NCBI RefSeq assembly: GCF_014925385.1
Contig: NZ_JACSDK010000009.1
Coordinates: 422,022-486,021 of the forward strand
Length of the DNA: 64,000 nt
Direction: 5' to 3'
From: Pelagibius marinus
GTDB lineage: Bacteria > Pseudomonadota > Alphaproteobacteria > Kiloniellales > Kiloniellaceae
The notes beneath the pieces are model-generated. The model made no database searches, was not told the origin of the DNA, and was given only the letters and a program-made list of their open reading frames with translations. Positions 9,357 through 17,828 of the stretch are shown here, in pieces; within the stretch, counting starts at the first letter, position 1, and each line of letters starts with the position of its first letter. The translations under genes were made by a program, and so were the position numbers.

Positions 9357-11351
9357 ATGCGCCTCACACGGCACCTTTCTCTCCCCGGCCTGCCCCTGGG
9401 CTTGCTCCTGGGTCTGCTGCTCGCCTGCCTGGCGCCGCCCGCCAGCGCCCAGGACACCGACCCCGACCGTATCCCGCGTTTCGCCGCCGACATCGTGATC
9501 GAAGAGAGTGGCGATTTCCTGGTGACCGAGGAAATCGACTTCCTGGTCACGCCGGGCAGCAGGAAGCACGGCATCTACCGCGACTTCCCCACCACCTACA
9601 GCGGCTTCCTGGGGCTGCGCGACACGGTCGGCTTCGAGGTGCAAAAGGTGTCCCGCGACGGCGGGATGGAGCCCTACGTCCTTATCGAGGGGCCCGCCGG
9701 GGTGCGCCTGCGCATCGGGCGCGAGAACCTGCTGCTGCCCGCAGGCCTGCACCACTACCGCATCACCTACCGCACCAGCCGGCAACTGTTCTTCCACAGC
9801 GCCCGCGACGAGATCTACTGGGACGTCACCGGCAACGACTGGGCTCATCCGATCGACCACGCCGAGGCCACCATCCACCTGCCGCCGGGTGCCGTCGCCC
9901 GGGAGACCGCCGGCTATACCGGCTATGCCGGCGAAGACGGCAAGGACTACATCGAGAGCGTGCAGGCCGACGGCTCGGTCTATTTCGCCACGACCCGCAG
10001 CCTCCAGCCCGGCGAGGGGCTGACCATCGCAGTGGCCTTCCCCAAGGGCTACGTGAAGGAGCCGAGCTTCGGGGAGAAGCTGGGCCGCGCCGTCGCCGAC
10101 AACCTGGGCCCGCTGGTCGCCTTCCTGGGCCTCGTCGTCGTCTTCTTCTACTTCCTGATCCAATGGCGCCGCGTCGGCCGCGACCCGGAGGCCGGCGTGA
10201 TCATCCCGCTGTTCGAGGCGCCCGAGGATCTGTCGCCGGCGGCCACCGGCTACATCTGGGCCGCCACCCAGGGCAGCTCCTTCGGCAATACCAAGGCTTT
10301 CACCGTCGCCCTCACCAGCCTCGCCATCAAGGGGCTGCTGACCATCGACGAAAAGGGCAGCAAGTACACCGTGACCCGCGAGCCCGGGAAAGCGTCAGCC
10401 GAGAAGCTGCCGCCGGGCGAGGCGGCGGTCATGGAGGCGATGTTTCCCGGCGACCAGGAGAGCACGGTCATCAGGCCCAAGTACACGGAGGCCATCGGCT
10501 CGGCGGTCAAGCGCATCGGCGATGTGCTGCGCCGCGAGTACGACAAGGTCTACTTCCGTCACAACATGGGGTTCTGGTTCCTGGGCGTGCTGCTGGCGGT
10601 GGCCAGCGCGGTCGGCGGCCTGCTGATCCGGGCCGGTAACCTCGACCTGCTGCCCTTCATCGGCCTGGGCGGCCTCTTCGGCATCGTCTTCTCCATCCCG
10701 GTGGTGCTCATCGCCCGGCAGATCGTCTGGGACCTGGCCGCGGTGCTGCGCGGCGAGACGAAGCTGTCCTGGGGCGCGGTCATCATGCTGTTGTTCATCA
10801 TCCCCTTCATGGTGCCCGGCCTCGCCGCCCTCTACTTCACCTACGACACCTTCGGGCTGCCGCTGGCACTGCTGGTCATCGCCCATCTCGCCAACCTGAC
10901 GCTGTTCTGGTTCCTGCTGAAGGCGCCGACGCGCCTGGGCCGCGACCTGCTGGACCAGATCGAGGGCTACCTGCTCTACCTCACGGTGGCCGAGAAGGAC
11001 CGCCTCAACATGCTGACCGCCGAGCCGGAGATGACGGTGGAACTCTTCGAGTACCACCTGCCCTACGCCATGGCGCTGGATGTGGAGAAGGAGTGGACCG
11101 CGCGCTTCACCGCCAGCGCCAGCGCGGCGGCCCGGGAAGCGGCGGTACAGCGCCAGCGGCGCTGGTACCACACGCGCGACCGCGGCAGCCTCTCCGACAT
11201 CTCCCGCGCGACCAGCGGCCTGGCCGCGGGGCTCAGCAGCACGCTGAGCACCGCCTCGACGCGGCCCAGCAGCAGCGGCGGCTCCAGCGGCTCCTCGGGC
11301 GGCGGCTCCTCGGGCGGTGGCGGCGGTGGCGGCGGCGGCGGCAGCTGGTAG
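9357..11351 (+). CDS. DUF2207 domain-containing membrane protein (copy 2)
   Basis: 664 residues and clearly a paralogue of the preceding gene: EEIDFLVTPGSRKHGIYRDF, YRTSRQLFFHS, YWDVTGNDWAHPI and the same helix layout. It has a signal peptide ending ASA before QDTDPD, and a Gly/Ser tail ending GGGGGGGGGGSW. The start is the ATG at 9357 with GGAGA eight bases upstream. The frame stays open far upstream through copy 1, but that part is an out-of-frame shadow. The two copies probably arose by tandem duplication and may form a heteromeric membrane complex with LemA; that is inference. Confidence 0.88.
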   Translation: MRLTRHLSLPGLPLGLLLGLLLACLAPPASAQDTDPDRIPRFAADIVIEESGDFLVTEEIDFLVTPGSRKHGIYRDFPTTYSGFLGLRDTVGFEVQKVSRDGGMEPYVLIEGPAGVRLRIGRENLLLPAGLHHYRITYRTSRQLFFHSARDEIYWDVTGNDWAHPIDHAEATIHLPPGAVARETAGYTGYAGEDGKDYIESVQADGSVYFATTRSLQPGEGLTIAVAFPKGYVKEPSFGEKLGRAVADNLGPLVAFLGLVVVFFYFLIQWRRVGRDPEAGVIIPLFEAPEDLSPAATGYIWAATQGSSFGNTKAFTVALTSLAIKGLLTIDEKGSKYTVTREPGKASAEKLPPGEAAVMEAMFPGDQESTVIRPKYTEAIGSAVKRIGDVLRREYDKVYFRHNMGFWFLGVLLAVASAVGGLLIRAGNLDLLPFIGLGGLFGIVFSIPVVLIARQIVWDLAAVLRGETKLSWGAVIMLLFIIPFMVPGLAALYFTYDTFGLPLALLVIAHLANLTLFWFLLKAPTRLGRDLLDQIEGYLLYLTVAEKDRLNMLTAEPEMTVELFEYHLPYAMALDVEKEWTARFTASASAAAREAAVQRQRRWYHTRDRGSLSDISRATSGLAAGLSSTLSTASTRPSSSGGSSGSSGGGSSGGGGGGGGGGSW

Positions 11352-11387
11352 GCCCCGCCTCCACGTCCCGGCCTCCAGGTCCCGGTC

Positions 11388-12617
11388 TCAGGTCCCGGCG
11401 TTGCGCAGGTCGGTCTTGGCGGCGGCGGCCGGCGCCGGCAGGGGTTCGGCCAGGGAGGCGGCGGGCGCCCGGTCCCCGCCCTTCCCGCGGGCGCGGCCCA
11501 GCGCGCCGAGGGAGGTTTCAATGGACCCCAGGGTACCCAGCATCATCGCGCCGCTGACGTGGCCCATGTGGGCGATGCGGATTCCCTTGCCGTTAAGCTC
11601 CCCGATGCCCTCGCCCAGCATCACCCCGAAGGTGTCGTTGCAGTAGTCGCGCAGCAGCTGGGGATCGATGCCCTCGCTGCGCACGGTGGTGACCGAACTG
11701 CTGCGCGCCGCCGGGTCCAGCACGTTGAAGGCCAGCACGCCGCCTTCGGCCCAGACCGCGACGGCACGGCGCGTCGCCTCGCCCAGCAGGCGGTGGCGTT
11801 CGAAGACCGCCTCCAGGCCTTCCTCGAACAGCATGTCGATGGCCTGGCGCAGGCCGAAGAGCAGATGTTCGGGCGGGGTGCCGCAGTACTTCTCGTAGTG
11901 CAGCGGCCCTTCGCGCTTGGTCCAGTCCCAATAGGCCGTGCGCAGCCCGGCGCTGCGGTGCGCCGCCAGGGCGCGCGGGCCCGCCGCGTTGAAGCCCAGG
12001 CCCGGCGGACACATCAGGCCCTTCTGGGAGCCGGTGACCGCGACGTCGACGCCCCAGGCCTCCATCTCGAAGGGCATGGTGGCCAGCGAGGCGATGGCGT
12101 CGACCATGAAGAGGGCCCCGTGGCCGGAGGCCCGGATGGCGCGGCCGACCGCGGCCACGTCGTTCATGACGCTGGAGGCGGTGTCGACCTGGACCATGAG
12201 GATGGCCTTGATCTCCCCGGCGCTGTCGGCCTTGAGGCGCGCCTCGACGGCGGCCGGGTCGACGGCGTTGCGGAAGCCGAAGGACAGCTCCTCGATCTCG
12301 ATGCCGATGAAGGCGGCCATGTCGCCCCACAGGGTGGCGAAGCGGCCGCTGCCCAGCACCAGCACCTTGTCGCCGCGCGACAGGGTGTTGGTCAGCGCCG
12401 CTTCCCAGGCGCCGTGGCCGTTGGCGGCGTAGATGTAGCTGCGGCCCGTGGTGGTGCCGAAGAGGCGCTTCAGATCCTCCAGGCAGCTGCTGGTGATCTC
12501 CAGCAGCGGACCGGTGTAGATCTCGACGGCCGGGCGGTGCATGGCGTTCAGCACCGCGTCGGGCACATTGGTGGGACCGGGGATCGCCAGGTATTCCCGG
12601 CCGTGGCGTAGGGTCAT
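11388..12617 (-). CDS. Alanine/serine-glyoxylate aminotransferase family protein
   Basis: 409 residues of fold-type I PLP enzyme, class V. The N-terminal IPGPTNVPDAVLNAM, the cofactor-region D173 in FMVDAIASL and the Schiff-base lysine K199 in TGSQKGLMCPPGL are all present, as is the FEEGLEAVFERH segment typical of serine/alanine-glyoxylate transaminases. The reaction is expected to be amino transfer to glyoxylate from serine or alanine; the donor cannot be fixed. The start at 12617 gives the usual family N-terminus; in-frame codons upstream to 12701 do not look like protein. The last 30 or so residues are Ala/Pro-rich. It is divergent from pabB. Confidence 0.85.
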   Translation of the reverse strand: MTLRHGREYLAIPGPTNVPDAVLNAMHRPAVEIYTGPLLEITSSCLEDLKRLFGTTTGRSYIYAANGHGAWEAALTNTLSRGDKVLVLGSGRFATLWGDMAAFIGIEIEELSFGFRNAVDPAAVEARLKADSAGEIKAILMVQVDTASSVMNDVAAVGRAIRASGHGALFMVDAIASLATMPFEMEAWGVDVAVTGSQKGLMCPPGLGFNAAGPRALAAHRSAGLRTAYWDWTKREGPLHYEKYCGTPPEHLLFGLRQAIDMLFEEGLEAVFERHRLLGEATRRAVAVWAEGGVLAFNVLDPAARSSSVTTVRSEGIDPQLLRDYCNDTFGVMLGEGIGELNGKGIRIAHMGHVSGAMMLGTLGSIETSLGALGRARGKGGDRAPAASLAEPLPAPAAAAKTDLRNAGT

Positions 12618-12841
12618 GAGGCAGGTCCAGCCAATAAAGTTGCGGCCTCGTAAAGTTAGGCCCGCCCCGGGCGCCGGGCAAGCGGCGCAGGGCCCGCGCA
12701 TGGCAGGTCTGCGCCATTCCGGGTCGCCGCCAGGATCGCCCCGGCGCGCCCGGCGTACTACTGTAGGATCCTTCCCGAATGGTCCGGAATCCGGGCCGAT
12801 TCACCGGTTGCCAGAGCCGGCTCTGCCGGAGATAAGGTGCC

Positions 12842-13996
12842 GTGCCACAGCGTTTCGTCCTTTTCGATGCCGGCCCGACAGGCCGCCCCGCGCTCTTCGC
12901 CGAGCCACGGCGGCTAATTGTCGCCTGGTCCGCCGAAGAGGTCCCCGCCGCCCTGGCGGCGCTGCGCCAGGCCCGCGACAACGGCCTTTGGCTGGCCGGC
13001 GCCTGCAGCTACGAACTGGGCTACCTGCTGGAGCCCAAGCTGGCGCCGCTGCTGCCGCAAGGCCGCCGCCTGCCGCTCATCTGTTTCGGCGTCTTCGACG
13101 GCCCCGATGAGGAAGCGGCGCAGAAGCTGCTCGCCGCGGCCCGGCGCGACGAAGCCGCCGCGCGCCTCTCGGCGCCGCGGCCCGACTGGTCCGAGACCGA
13201 CTACCTGGCCGCCTTCGACCGGGTGGAGGCCTATATCGCCGCCGGCGACATCTACCAGGCCAACCTCACCTTTCCCATGAGCGCGCGCTACGAGGGACCG
13301 CCGCTGGGCCTCTACGCCGCCCTCAGCCGACTGCAACCGGTGCGCCACGGCGCCGTGGTGGCCCTGGGCGAAGGCCCGCTGCTGCTGTCGCGCTCGCCGG
13401 AGCTGTTCTTCCGGGTCGACGCCGAGGGGGTGATCGAGACCCGCCCCATGAAGGGCACCACGCCGCGCGGCGCCAGCCCGGAAGAGGATCGCGCGCTGGC
13501 CGACTTCCTGCGCAGCGACCCCAAGAACCGTGCCGAAAATCTGATGATCGTCGACCTGCTGCGCAACGACATCGGACGGGTGGCGCGCATCGGCAGCGTC
13601 GAGGTGCCGGAACTCTTCACCGTCGAGGACTACGCCACGGTGCACCAGATGACCTCGCTGGTGCGCGCCCGGCTGCGCGACGGCATCGGCCTGCCGGAGC
13701 TGTTGTACGCGCTCTTTCCCTGCGGCTCGGTCACCGGCGCGCCCAAGGTGCGGGCCATGGAGATCCTGCGCGAGCTGGAGCCGCAGGCGCGCGATGCCTA
13801 TTGTGGCGCGATCGGCTGGGCGGGGCCGGACGGCAGCGCCGCCTTCAACGTGGCGATCCGCACCCTCTCGATCTTCGACGACGGCGCGGTGACCTTGAAC
13901 GTCGGCGGCGGCGTGGTCTACGACAGCACCGGCCCGGCCGAATACGAGGAGGCCTTGTGGAAAGCCCGCTATACGAACTTGCCCCGGCCGGCCTGA
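12842..13996 (+). CDS. pabB: Aminodeoxychorismate synthase component I
   Basis: 384 residues of the chorismate-binding family. Signature segments are AAGDIYQANLT, TRPMKGTTPRG (the PIKGT-like motif with K204), KNRAENLMIVDLLRNDIGR, FPCGSVTGAPKVRAMEI and AIRTL near the end. With a PabA glutaminase it converts chorismate to 4-amino-4-deoxychorismate for folate synthesis; pabA is not in the window. The start is a GTG with AAGG four bases upstream. Its end overlaps pabC by 40 bases, so the two are coupled. The PIKGT lysine favours PabB over anthranilate or isochorismate synthases. Confidence 0.88.
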   Translation: MPQRFVLFDAGPTGRPALFAEPRRLIVAWSAEEVPAALAALRQARDNGLWLAGACSYELGYLLEPKLAPLLPQGRRLPLICFGVFDGPDEEAAQKLLAAARRDEAAARLSAPRPDWSETDYLAAFDRVEAYIAAGDIYQANLTFPMSARYEGPPLGLYAALSRLQPVRHGAVVALGEGPLLLSRSPELFFRVDAEGVIETRPMKGTTPRGASPEEDRALADFLRSDPKNRAENLMIVDLLRNDIGRVARIGSVEVPELFTVEDYATVHQMTSLVRARLRDGIGLPELLYALFPCGSVTGAPKVRAMEILRELEPQARDAYCGAIGWAGPDGSAAFNVAIRTLSIFDDGAVTLNVGGGVVYDSTGPAEYEEALWKARYTNLPRPA

Positions 13997-14610
13997 AGGT
14001 CATCGAGACGCTGCGGTGGGAACCCGGTGAGGGCTTCTGCCGCCTGGCGCGGCATCTGGCCCGGGCCGGGCGGACCTGCGCCCGCCTGCGCTTCGCCTTC
14101 GACCGCGCGGCCTGCGAGGCGGCGCTCAGCGGTGCGGTCCAGGCGGCCCCGGCGCCCGCCCTGCGCTGCCGCCTCACCCTCGACCGGCAGGGACAGGTCG
14201 AGGTCACGGCGGCCCCCTTGGGAGAGGCCCCGGCGCAGTGGCACGGGACGGTCAGCCCCGAACGTCTCGCCGCCGAGGATCCCTGGCTGGCGGTGAAGAC
14301 CACCCAGCGCCGGCTCTACGACGACACCCGGGCGGCCCTGCCGTCGGGGATCGACGAGGTGATCTTCCTCAATCAGGAGGGCGAGGTCTGCGAGGGCACC
14401 ATCACCAATGTCTTCGCGCGCCTGGAAGGAAAGCTCGTCACGCCGCCGCTGGCCTGCGGCCTGCTGCCCGGCGTTCTGCGAGAGGAGCTGCTGGAGACCG
14501 GCGCCGCCGAGGAGCGGCGTCTCCGCCTGGACGAGCTGCGCGCCGCAGAGGCGGTCTTCCTCGGCAACTCCCTGCGCGGCCTGATCCCGGCGGAGCTGGT
14601 CCCGGCATAA
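13957..14610 (+). CDS. pabC: Aminotransferase class IV, probable 4-amino-4-deoxychorismate lyase
   Basis: 217 residues of fold-type IV PLP enzyme. The PLP lysine is K114 in AVKTTQRRLYDD; downstream are VIFLNQEGEVCEGTITNVF and CGLLPGVLREELLE, both typical of the ADC lyase/branched-chain aminotransferase family. It would release pyruvate from aminodeoxychorismate to give p-aminobenzoate. The start is a GTG inside the 3' end of pabB, with GAGGAGG five bases upstream, so reading is coupled to pabB. At 217 residues it is somewhat shorter than E. coli PabC (269). The pabB overlap supports the PABA role. Confidence 0.85.
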   Translation: MESPLYELAPAGLKVIETLRWEPGEGFCRLARHLARAGRTCARLRFAFDRAACEAALSGAVQAAPAPALRCRLTLDRQGQVEVTAAPLGEAPAQWHGTVSPERLAAEDPWLAVKTTQRRLYDDTRAALPSGIDEVIFLNQEGEVCEGTITNVFARLEGKLVTPPLACGLLPGVLREELLETGAAEERRLRLDELRAAEAVFLGNSLRGLIPAELVPA

Positions 14611-14694
14611 GCGAAAGGGCCGGGATGAGAGTCCGACGGCACTCTGCAGGGCGCCGCCTGCCGCAGTGCCGGAATTCCTGATCGCCGGTCGGTT

Positions 14695-15282
14695 TCACCG
14701 ATCGTGCAATCCCTTGCCGTCCAGGATTCTCGGCGCGCATTTCTCGATCCTCGACGCCCTGGTCTTGGACTGCTTGGGCTGAGAGAAGTAGAGGATGTAT
14801 CCTCTTCGCCGGCCCGGCGTCAGGGCCTCGAAAGCCCTCTTCAGGTCCGGGTCTTCATCCAGCCTGACCGTGAGCTCTTCGGGGAACACGAGATCGTCCT
14901 TCCTGAAGTCCACCTTCAGGCCGGCTTTCTCCACCTCGATGGCTTCCTGGATATAGGCCTTCAGGACGGCTTCCTTCTCGGCGATTTCCGGGACGCTGGT
15001 GAACCTGATTATGCGCACCGAGCGCGAGTTTTCCCCGGGCGCGACGAGGAGTCCCTCGGTGTCCTTCAGCAGGACCCCCTTGAAGAAGGAAAGCACGCAG
15101 CCTTCCTTCAGTCCCCAGATGGTGGCCACGTTGCCTTGCTGGAAGGTGTAGCAGGGCGAGCGCCACTTGAACTCTTCGGTGACCGGGCAGTCGAGAAGGA
15201 TCGCCCTCAGCGCCTCCAGCTCTTCGCGCCACTTCTTCGCCTTGGTGAAGAAGGCTTCGACCTTTGGGTTCACTTCGCTCAT
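14695..15282 (-). CDS. YdeI/OmpD-associated family protein (DUF1801-like)
   Basis: 195 residues. The N-terminal half resembles the DUF1801 fold (TEEFKWRSPCYTFQQGNVATI, then SFFKGVLLKD). The C-terminal part has the YdeI pattern ALTPGRRRGYILYFSQPKQSKTR, with the basic tail RASRIEKCAPRILDGKGL. Family members are small soluble proteins of unknown function. The ATG at 15282 is chosen because GGAG lies six bases upstream and family proteins start near MSEVNPKVEAFF; an in-frame ATG at 15354 would add 24 low-complexity residues. It is convergent with pabC. Confidence 0.85.
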   Translation of the reverse strand: MSEVNPKVEAFFTKAKKWREELEALRAILLDCPVTEEFKWRSPCYTFQQGNVATIWGLKEGCVLSFFKGVLLKDTEGLLVAPGENSRSVRIIRFTSVPEIAEKEAVLKAYIQEAIEVEKAGLKVDFRKDDLVFPEELTVRLDEDPDLKRAFEALTPGRRRGYILYFSQPKQSKTRASRIEKCAPRILDGKGLHDR

Positions 15283-15472
15283 CGCCGGCTCCGCTGACTT
15301 GGCCCGGGCCGATTGTTGCCTACCCCCGTCTGCCTTGTCCATGGAGCCGGGCACAGGGCACCGGACCGCGCCGGGCAGGTGCGAAACCGGATGACTGGCT
15401 ACGCAGGCAGGCTAGACTGGCCTCTGTTGGGAAAGTCGTCCGGAAACAGCCTATGCAGTTAAGAAGCCGGCC

Positions 15473-17035
15473 ATGATACGTACCCTCACAGCCCTGGCGC
15501 CGGCCCTGTTGCTGGCGGCCTGTGCGAGCGAATTGCCGCGGGATCTGCCCCGGGCCGCGCCCGAGCACGCGCTGGCGCCGCAGCCCGGCGGCCCCCTGGC
15601 CGACATCGAGGCGCGGCTGCAGGCCCGCCTGGGGCCGGAGGAGTCGGGCTTTGAACTGCTGAACAGCAATACCGAGGGCCTGCGCTGGCGCCTGGCGCTG
15701 ATCGATTCGGCGGAACACTCTCTCGACCTGCAGTACTACGTCTGGTGGGGCGACGAGACCGGGGCGCTGCTGATGAAGCGGATCATCCTGGCGGCGGACC
15801 GCGGCGTCAAAGTGCGCATCCTTGTCGACGACCTCACCACCATGCTGGCGAACGCCACCGAGCCCAGGCTGCGCGACGCCGCCGCCGCGGTTGTCGACGC
15901 CCACCCCAACATCGAGGTCCGGCTGTTCAATCCCTGGCGCTCGCGCAGCTTCGGCGGCCGCCTGCTGGATACGGTGATGAACTTCGAGCGCGCCAACCAG
16001 CGCATGCACAACAAGCTGATGATCGCGGACAACCGCGCCGCCGTCATCGGCGGGCGCAACCTTGGCAACGAGTACATGGGTCTCTCTCCGGCCTTCAATT
16101 TCCGCGACCTGGACACCATCGGCATCGGCCCCGTCGCCCGCCAGTCCTCGGAGGTCTTCGACCGCTTCTGGAACAGCCGGCTGGTGGCCTCCGCCGGCGC
16201 GATCGGCGTCGAGGTAACGCCCGAGGAACTGCAGAAGGGCTATCAGGCGATCAACCGGCGGCTCGCCGGCAACCCCTTGCTTTCCGAATTCAGGATCGAG
16301 CCCCAGACCTGGCGGGACCTGCTCGACGCCCTGGCCGCCGGCATGGCGGGCGGGCGCAGCCGGGTCTTTACCGACAACCCGGTGGACGACGGCGTCGAAC
16401 ACCTGATGCCGCAGGCGATCCGGGGGCTGCTGGAGAAGGCCGAGAACGAGGTCATTATCACCAACGCCTACATCATTCCCAACGGCAAGGTGGTCGACTG
16501 GATCGGCGGCGAGGTGAAGCGCGGCGTGCGCTACCGCGTCCTGACCAACTCGCTGGCTTCCCACGATGTGCCGGCGGTGAACAGCCATTACCGGATCTGG
16601 CGCGACAACCTGCTGCGCGCCGGCGTCGAGCTCTACGAGACGCGCTCGGACGCCGCCACCAAGGTCCGCCTCGCCGACACACCGCCGGTCGAGGGGGAGT
16701 TCATGGGCCTGCACGTGAAGGCCGTGGTGGTCGACCGCTGGTACGTCTTCATCGGGTCGATGAACTTCGACCCCAGGTCATGGCGCATCAACAGCGAGAT
16801 GGGCGTCATCGTCGAGAGCCCGGCGCTGGCCGAGAAGCTCGCCGCCGTCATGGAGGTGGACATGCGCCCGGAGAATGCCTGGCGCCTGGAACTGGGCGAG
16901 CCCGGCAAGTACGGCGAGGAAGACGAGGTCCTCTGGATCGCCGGCGACACCACGCTGCGCCACCAGCCCACGCGCAGCACCTGGCAGCTGGTCCAGGACT
17001 TCCTCTTCGCCTTCTTCCCGCGCAGTCTTTATTGA
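15473..17035 (+). CDS. Phospholipase D family lipoprotein, cardiolipin synthase C/YmdC type
   Basis: 520 residues. The N-terminus is a lipoprotein signal with lipobox LLAAC (Cys17), so the mature protein should be membrane-anchored on the outer face of the inner membrane or in the outer membrane. Two HKD motifs are present: RMHNKLMIADNRAAVIGGRN and GLHVKAVVVDRWYVFIGS followed by MNFDPRSWRINSEMG. The layout and length (E. coli ClsC is about 470 residues) match the ClsC/YmdC branch, which joins phosphatidylglycerol and phosphatidylethanolamine head groups to make cardiolipin. No YmdB-like partner is adjacent. The second motif has V where many members have T before K. Confidence 0.85.
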   Translation: MIRTLTALAPALLLAACASELPRDLPRAAPEHALAPQPGGPLADIEARLQARLGPEESGFELLNSNTEGLRWRLALIDSAEHSLDLQYYVWWGDETGALLMKRIILAADRGVKVRILVDDLTTMLANATEPRLRDAAAAVVDAHPNIEVRLFNPWRSRSFGGRLLDTVMNFERANQRMHNKLMIADNRAAVIGGRNLGNEYMGLSPAFNFRDLDTIGIGPVARQSSEVFDRFWNSRLVASAGAIGVEVTPEELQKGYQAINRRLAGNPLLSEFRIEPQTWRDLLDALAAGMAGGRSRVFTDNPVDDGVEHLMPQAIRGLLEKAENEVIITNAYIIPNGKVVDWIGGEVKRGVRYRVLTNSLASHDVPAVNSHYRIWRDNLLRAGVELYETRSDAATKVRLADTPPVEGEFMGLHVKAVVVDRWYVFIGSMNFDPRSWRINSEMGVIVESPALAEKLAAVMEVDMRPENAWRLELGEPGKYGEEDEVLWIAGDTTLRHQPTRSTWQLVQDFLFAFFPRSLY

Positions 17036-17069
17036 GGGGCAGGCCAGCCGAAGCTCGAAGAGCGAAGGC

Positions 17070-17095
17070 TGGCGGAGAGGGTGGGATTCGAACCC
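17070..17095 (-). pseudogene. tRNA-Ser 3'-end remnant 1
   Basis: On the minus strand this reads as the last 26 bases of a tRNA-Ser: T-loop TTCGAAT, 3' half of the T-stem CCCAC, acceptor strand CCTCTCC and GCCA. Upstream of the T-loop the sequence no longer pairs as a tRNA. It carries a canonical T-loop, unlike the full-length tRNA-Ser at 17340. Such 3'-end copies are typical scars of integration or excision at tRNA genes. A palindrome GAGGGTTCGAACCCTC at 17124-17139, also T-arm-like, lies 29 bases away. Confidence 0.7.
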
Positions 17096-17168
17096 CGCGA
17101 GCTCCGCGCGCAGCTTAAGGGTTGAGGGTTCGAACCCTCCCGGCAACCGGCGGGGCTTTTCCTGGAAG

Positions 17169-17184
17169 TGGCGGAGAGGGTGGG
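17169..17184 (-). pseudogene. tRNA-Ser 3'-end remnant 2
   Basis: The minus strand reads CCCACCCTCTCCGCCA, the same 3' T-stem half, acceptor strand and CCA end as remnant 1. Similarity stops at the T-loop. Two hairpins follow at 17191-17208 (7-bp stem) and 17241-17263 (9-bp stem), both with TGCT-type loops. Together with remnant 1 and the full tRNA this makes three copies of the 3' end within about 360 bases, all in the same orientation. Confidence 0.6.
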
Positions 17185-17297
17185 TTTGACGGCGGTCTGC
17201 TGACCGCCGCCCTGACGGGCGCCTCACTGTGTTCGGCGTCGCCGGCGTCTTGCTGACGCCGGCACGAACCAGGATCCGTCCACCACACCCCGCTTTC

Positions 17298-17342
17298 CCA
17301 TACCAAAAGACCCCCGGCGCTGCCGGGGGTCTTTTGGTATGG
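17298..17342. terminator. Perfect 21-bp stem palindrome, bidirectional terminator
   Basis: Two exact 21-base arms (17298-17318 and 17322-17342) are separated by the three bases GCT. The arms contain AAAAGACCCCCGGC and its complement GCCGGGGGTCTTTT, so each strand has a G/C-rich stem followed by a T-run. This fits an intrinsic terminator working both ways: for the tRNA-Ser on the minus strand and for readthrough from the phospholipase gene on the plus strand. The outer end overlaps the CCA bases of the tRNA. Confidence 0.85.
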
Positions 17343-17429
17343 CGGAGAGGGGGGGATTCGGACCCACGGGGGGGGTTCCCGCCCCCACGCGGTCCAGGCG
17401 TGCGCCTTAAGCCACTCGGCCACCTCTCC
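17340..17429 (-). tRNA. tRNA-Ser, anticodon GGA, with non-canonical T-arm
   Basis: The minus strand folds as a class II tRNA: acceptor GGAGAGG/CCTCTCC, D-arm GCCGAGTGGCTTAAGGC, anticodon stem CACGC/GCGTG around loop CTGGACC (anticodon GGA), a long G/C-rich variable arm and an encoded CCA. Three oddities are visible. The T-loop reads TCCGAAT instead of TTCGAAT (C at position 55). The T-stem GTGGG faces CCCCC, leaving one U-C mismatch. Position 37 is C rather than a purine. The nearby 3' remnants carry CCCAC, which would pair perfectly with GTGGG. It may be a functional variant or a decaying gene. Confidence 0.75.
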
Positions 17430-17828
17430 TCGGGCGCGGTCCCCTGCTTTCCCGTTAGGTCTTAGCGGAACCGGGTTTCACAATCCTGAATCAGGGGTGA
17501 TCCGGGCCCGCGCCGAACCTCCCAAGGGGGGCGCGGGCGGGAAACTAGCCGAGGCCGGGCCCCGATGCAACGCCTTCCGGCCCCGACCCGGCCGGTCCCC
17601 GGGCTCTCTCCCTCCCGGGTCGCGGGGCCATCGCCCCTCCGCTTCAAGAGCTTGCGAGGCGGCGCAGTCTCGCCCGGAGGTTGGCCGAGGCGCCCCGCGG
17701 CTGCTACTATTGCGTCTTTCGGGGCCGCCTGCGGCCGTCGGAGCCAAACCCGGAACCTCCCGCAACCAGCGCTGGGGCAAAAAATCCGGGCCGTTCCGGC
17801 CGGCGCGGCGGCCGGAATGGGGGACTGG
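17430..17828. other. About 400 bases with no supported gene
   Basis: This stretch lies between the tRNA-Ser 5' end and the small membrane protein gene. Several frames are open because of the high GC content, but none has a ribosome site or protein-like composition. It presumably holds the tRNA-Ser promoter on the minus strand and the promoter of the next gene on the plus strand. No clear -35/-10 pair could be assigned. Confidence 0.5.
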
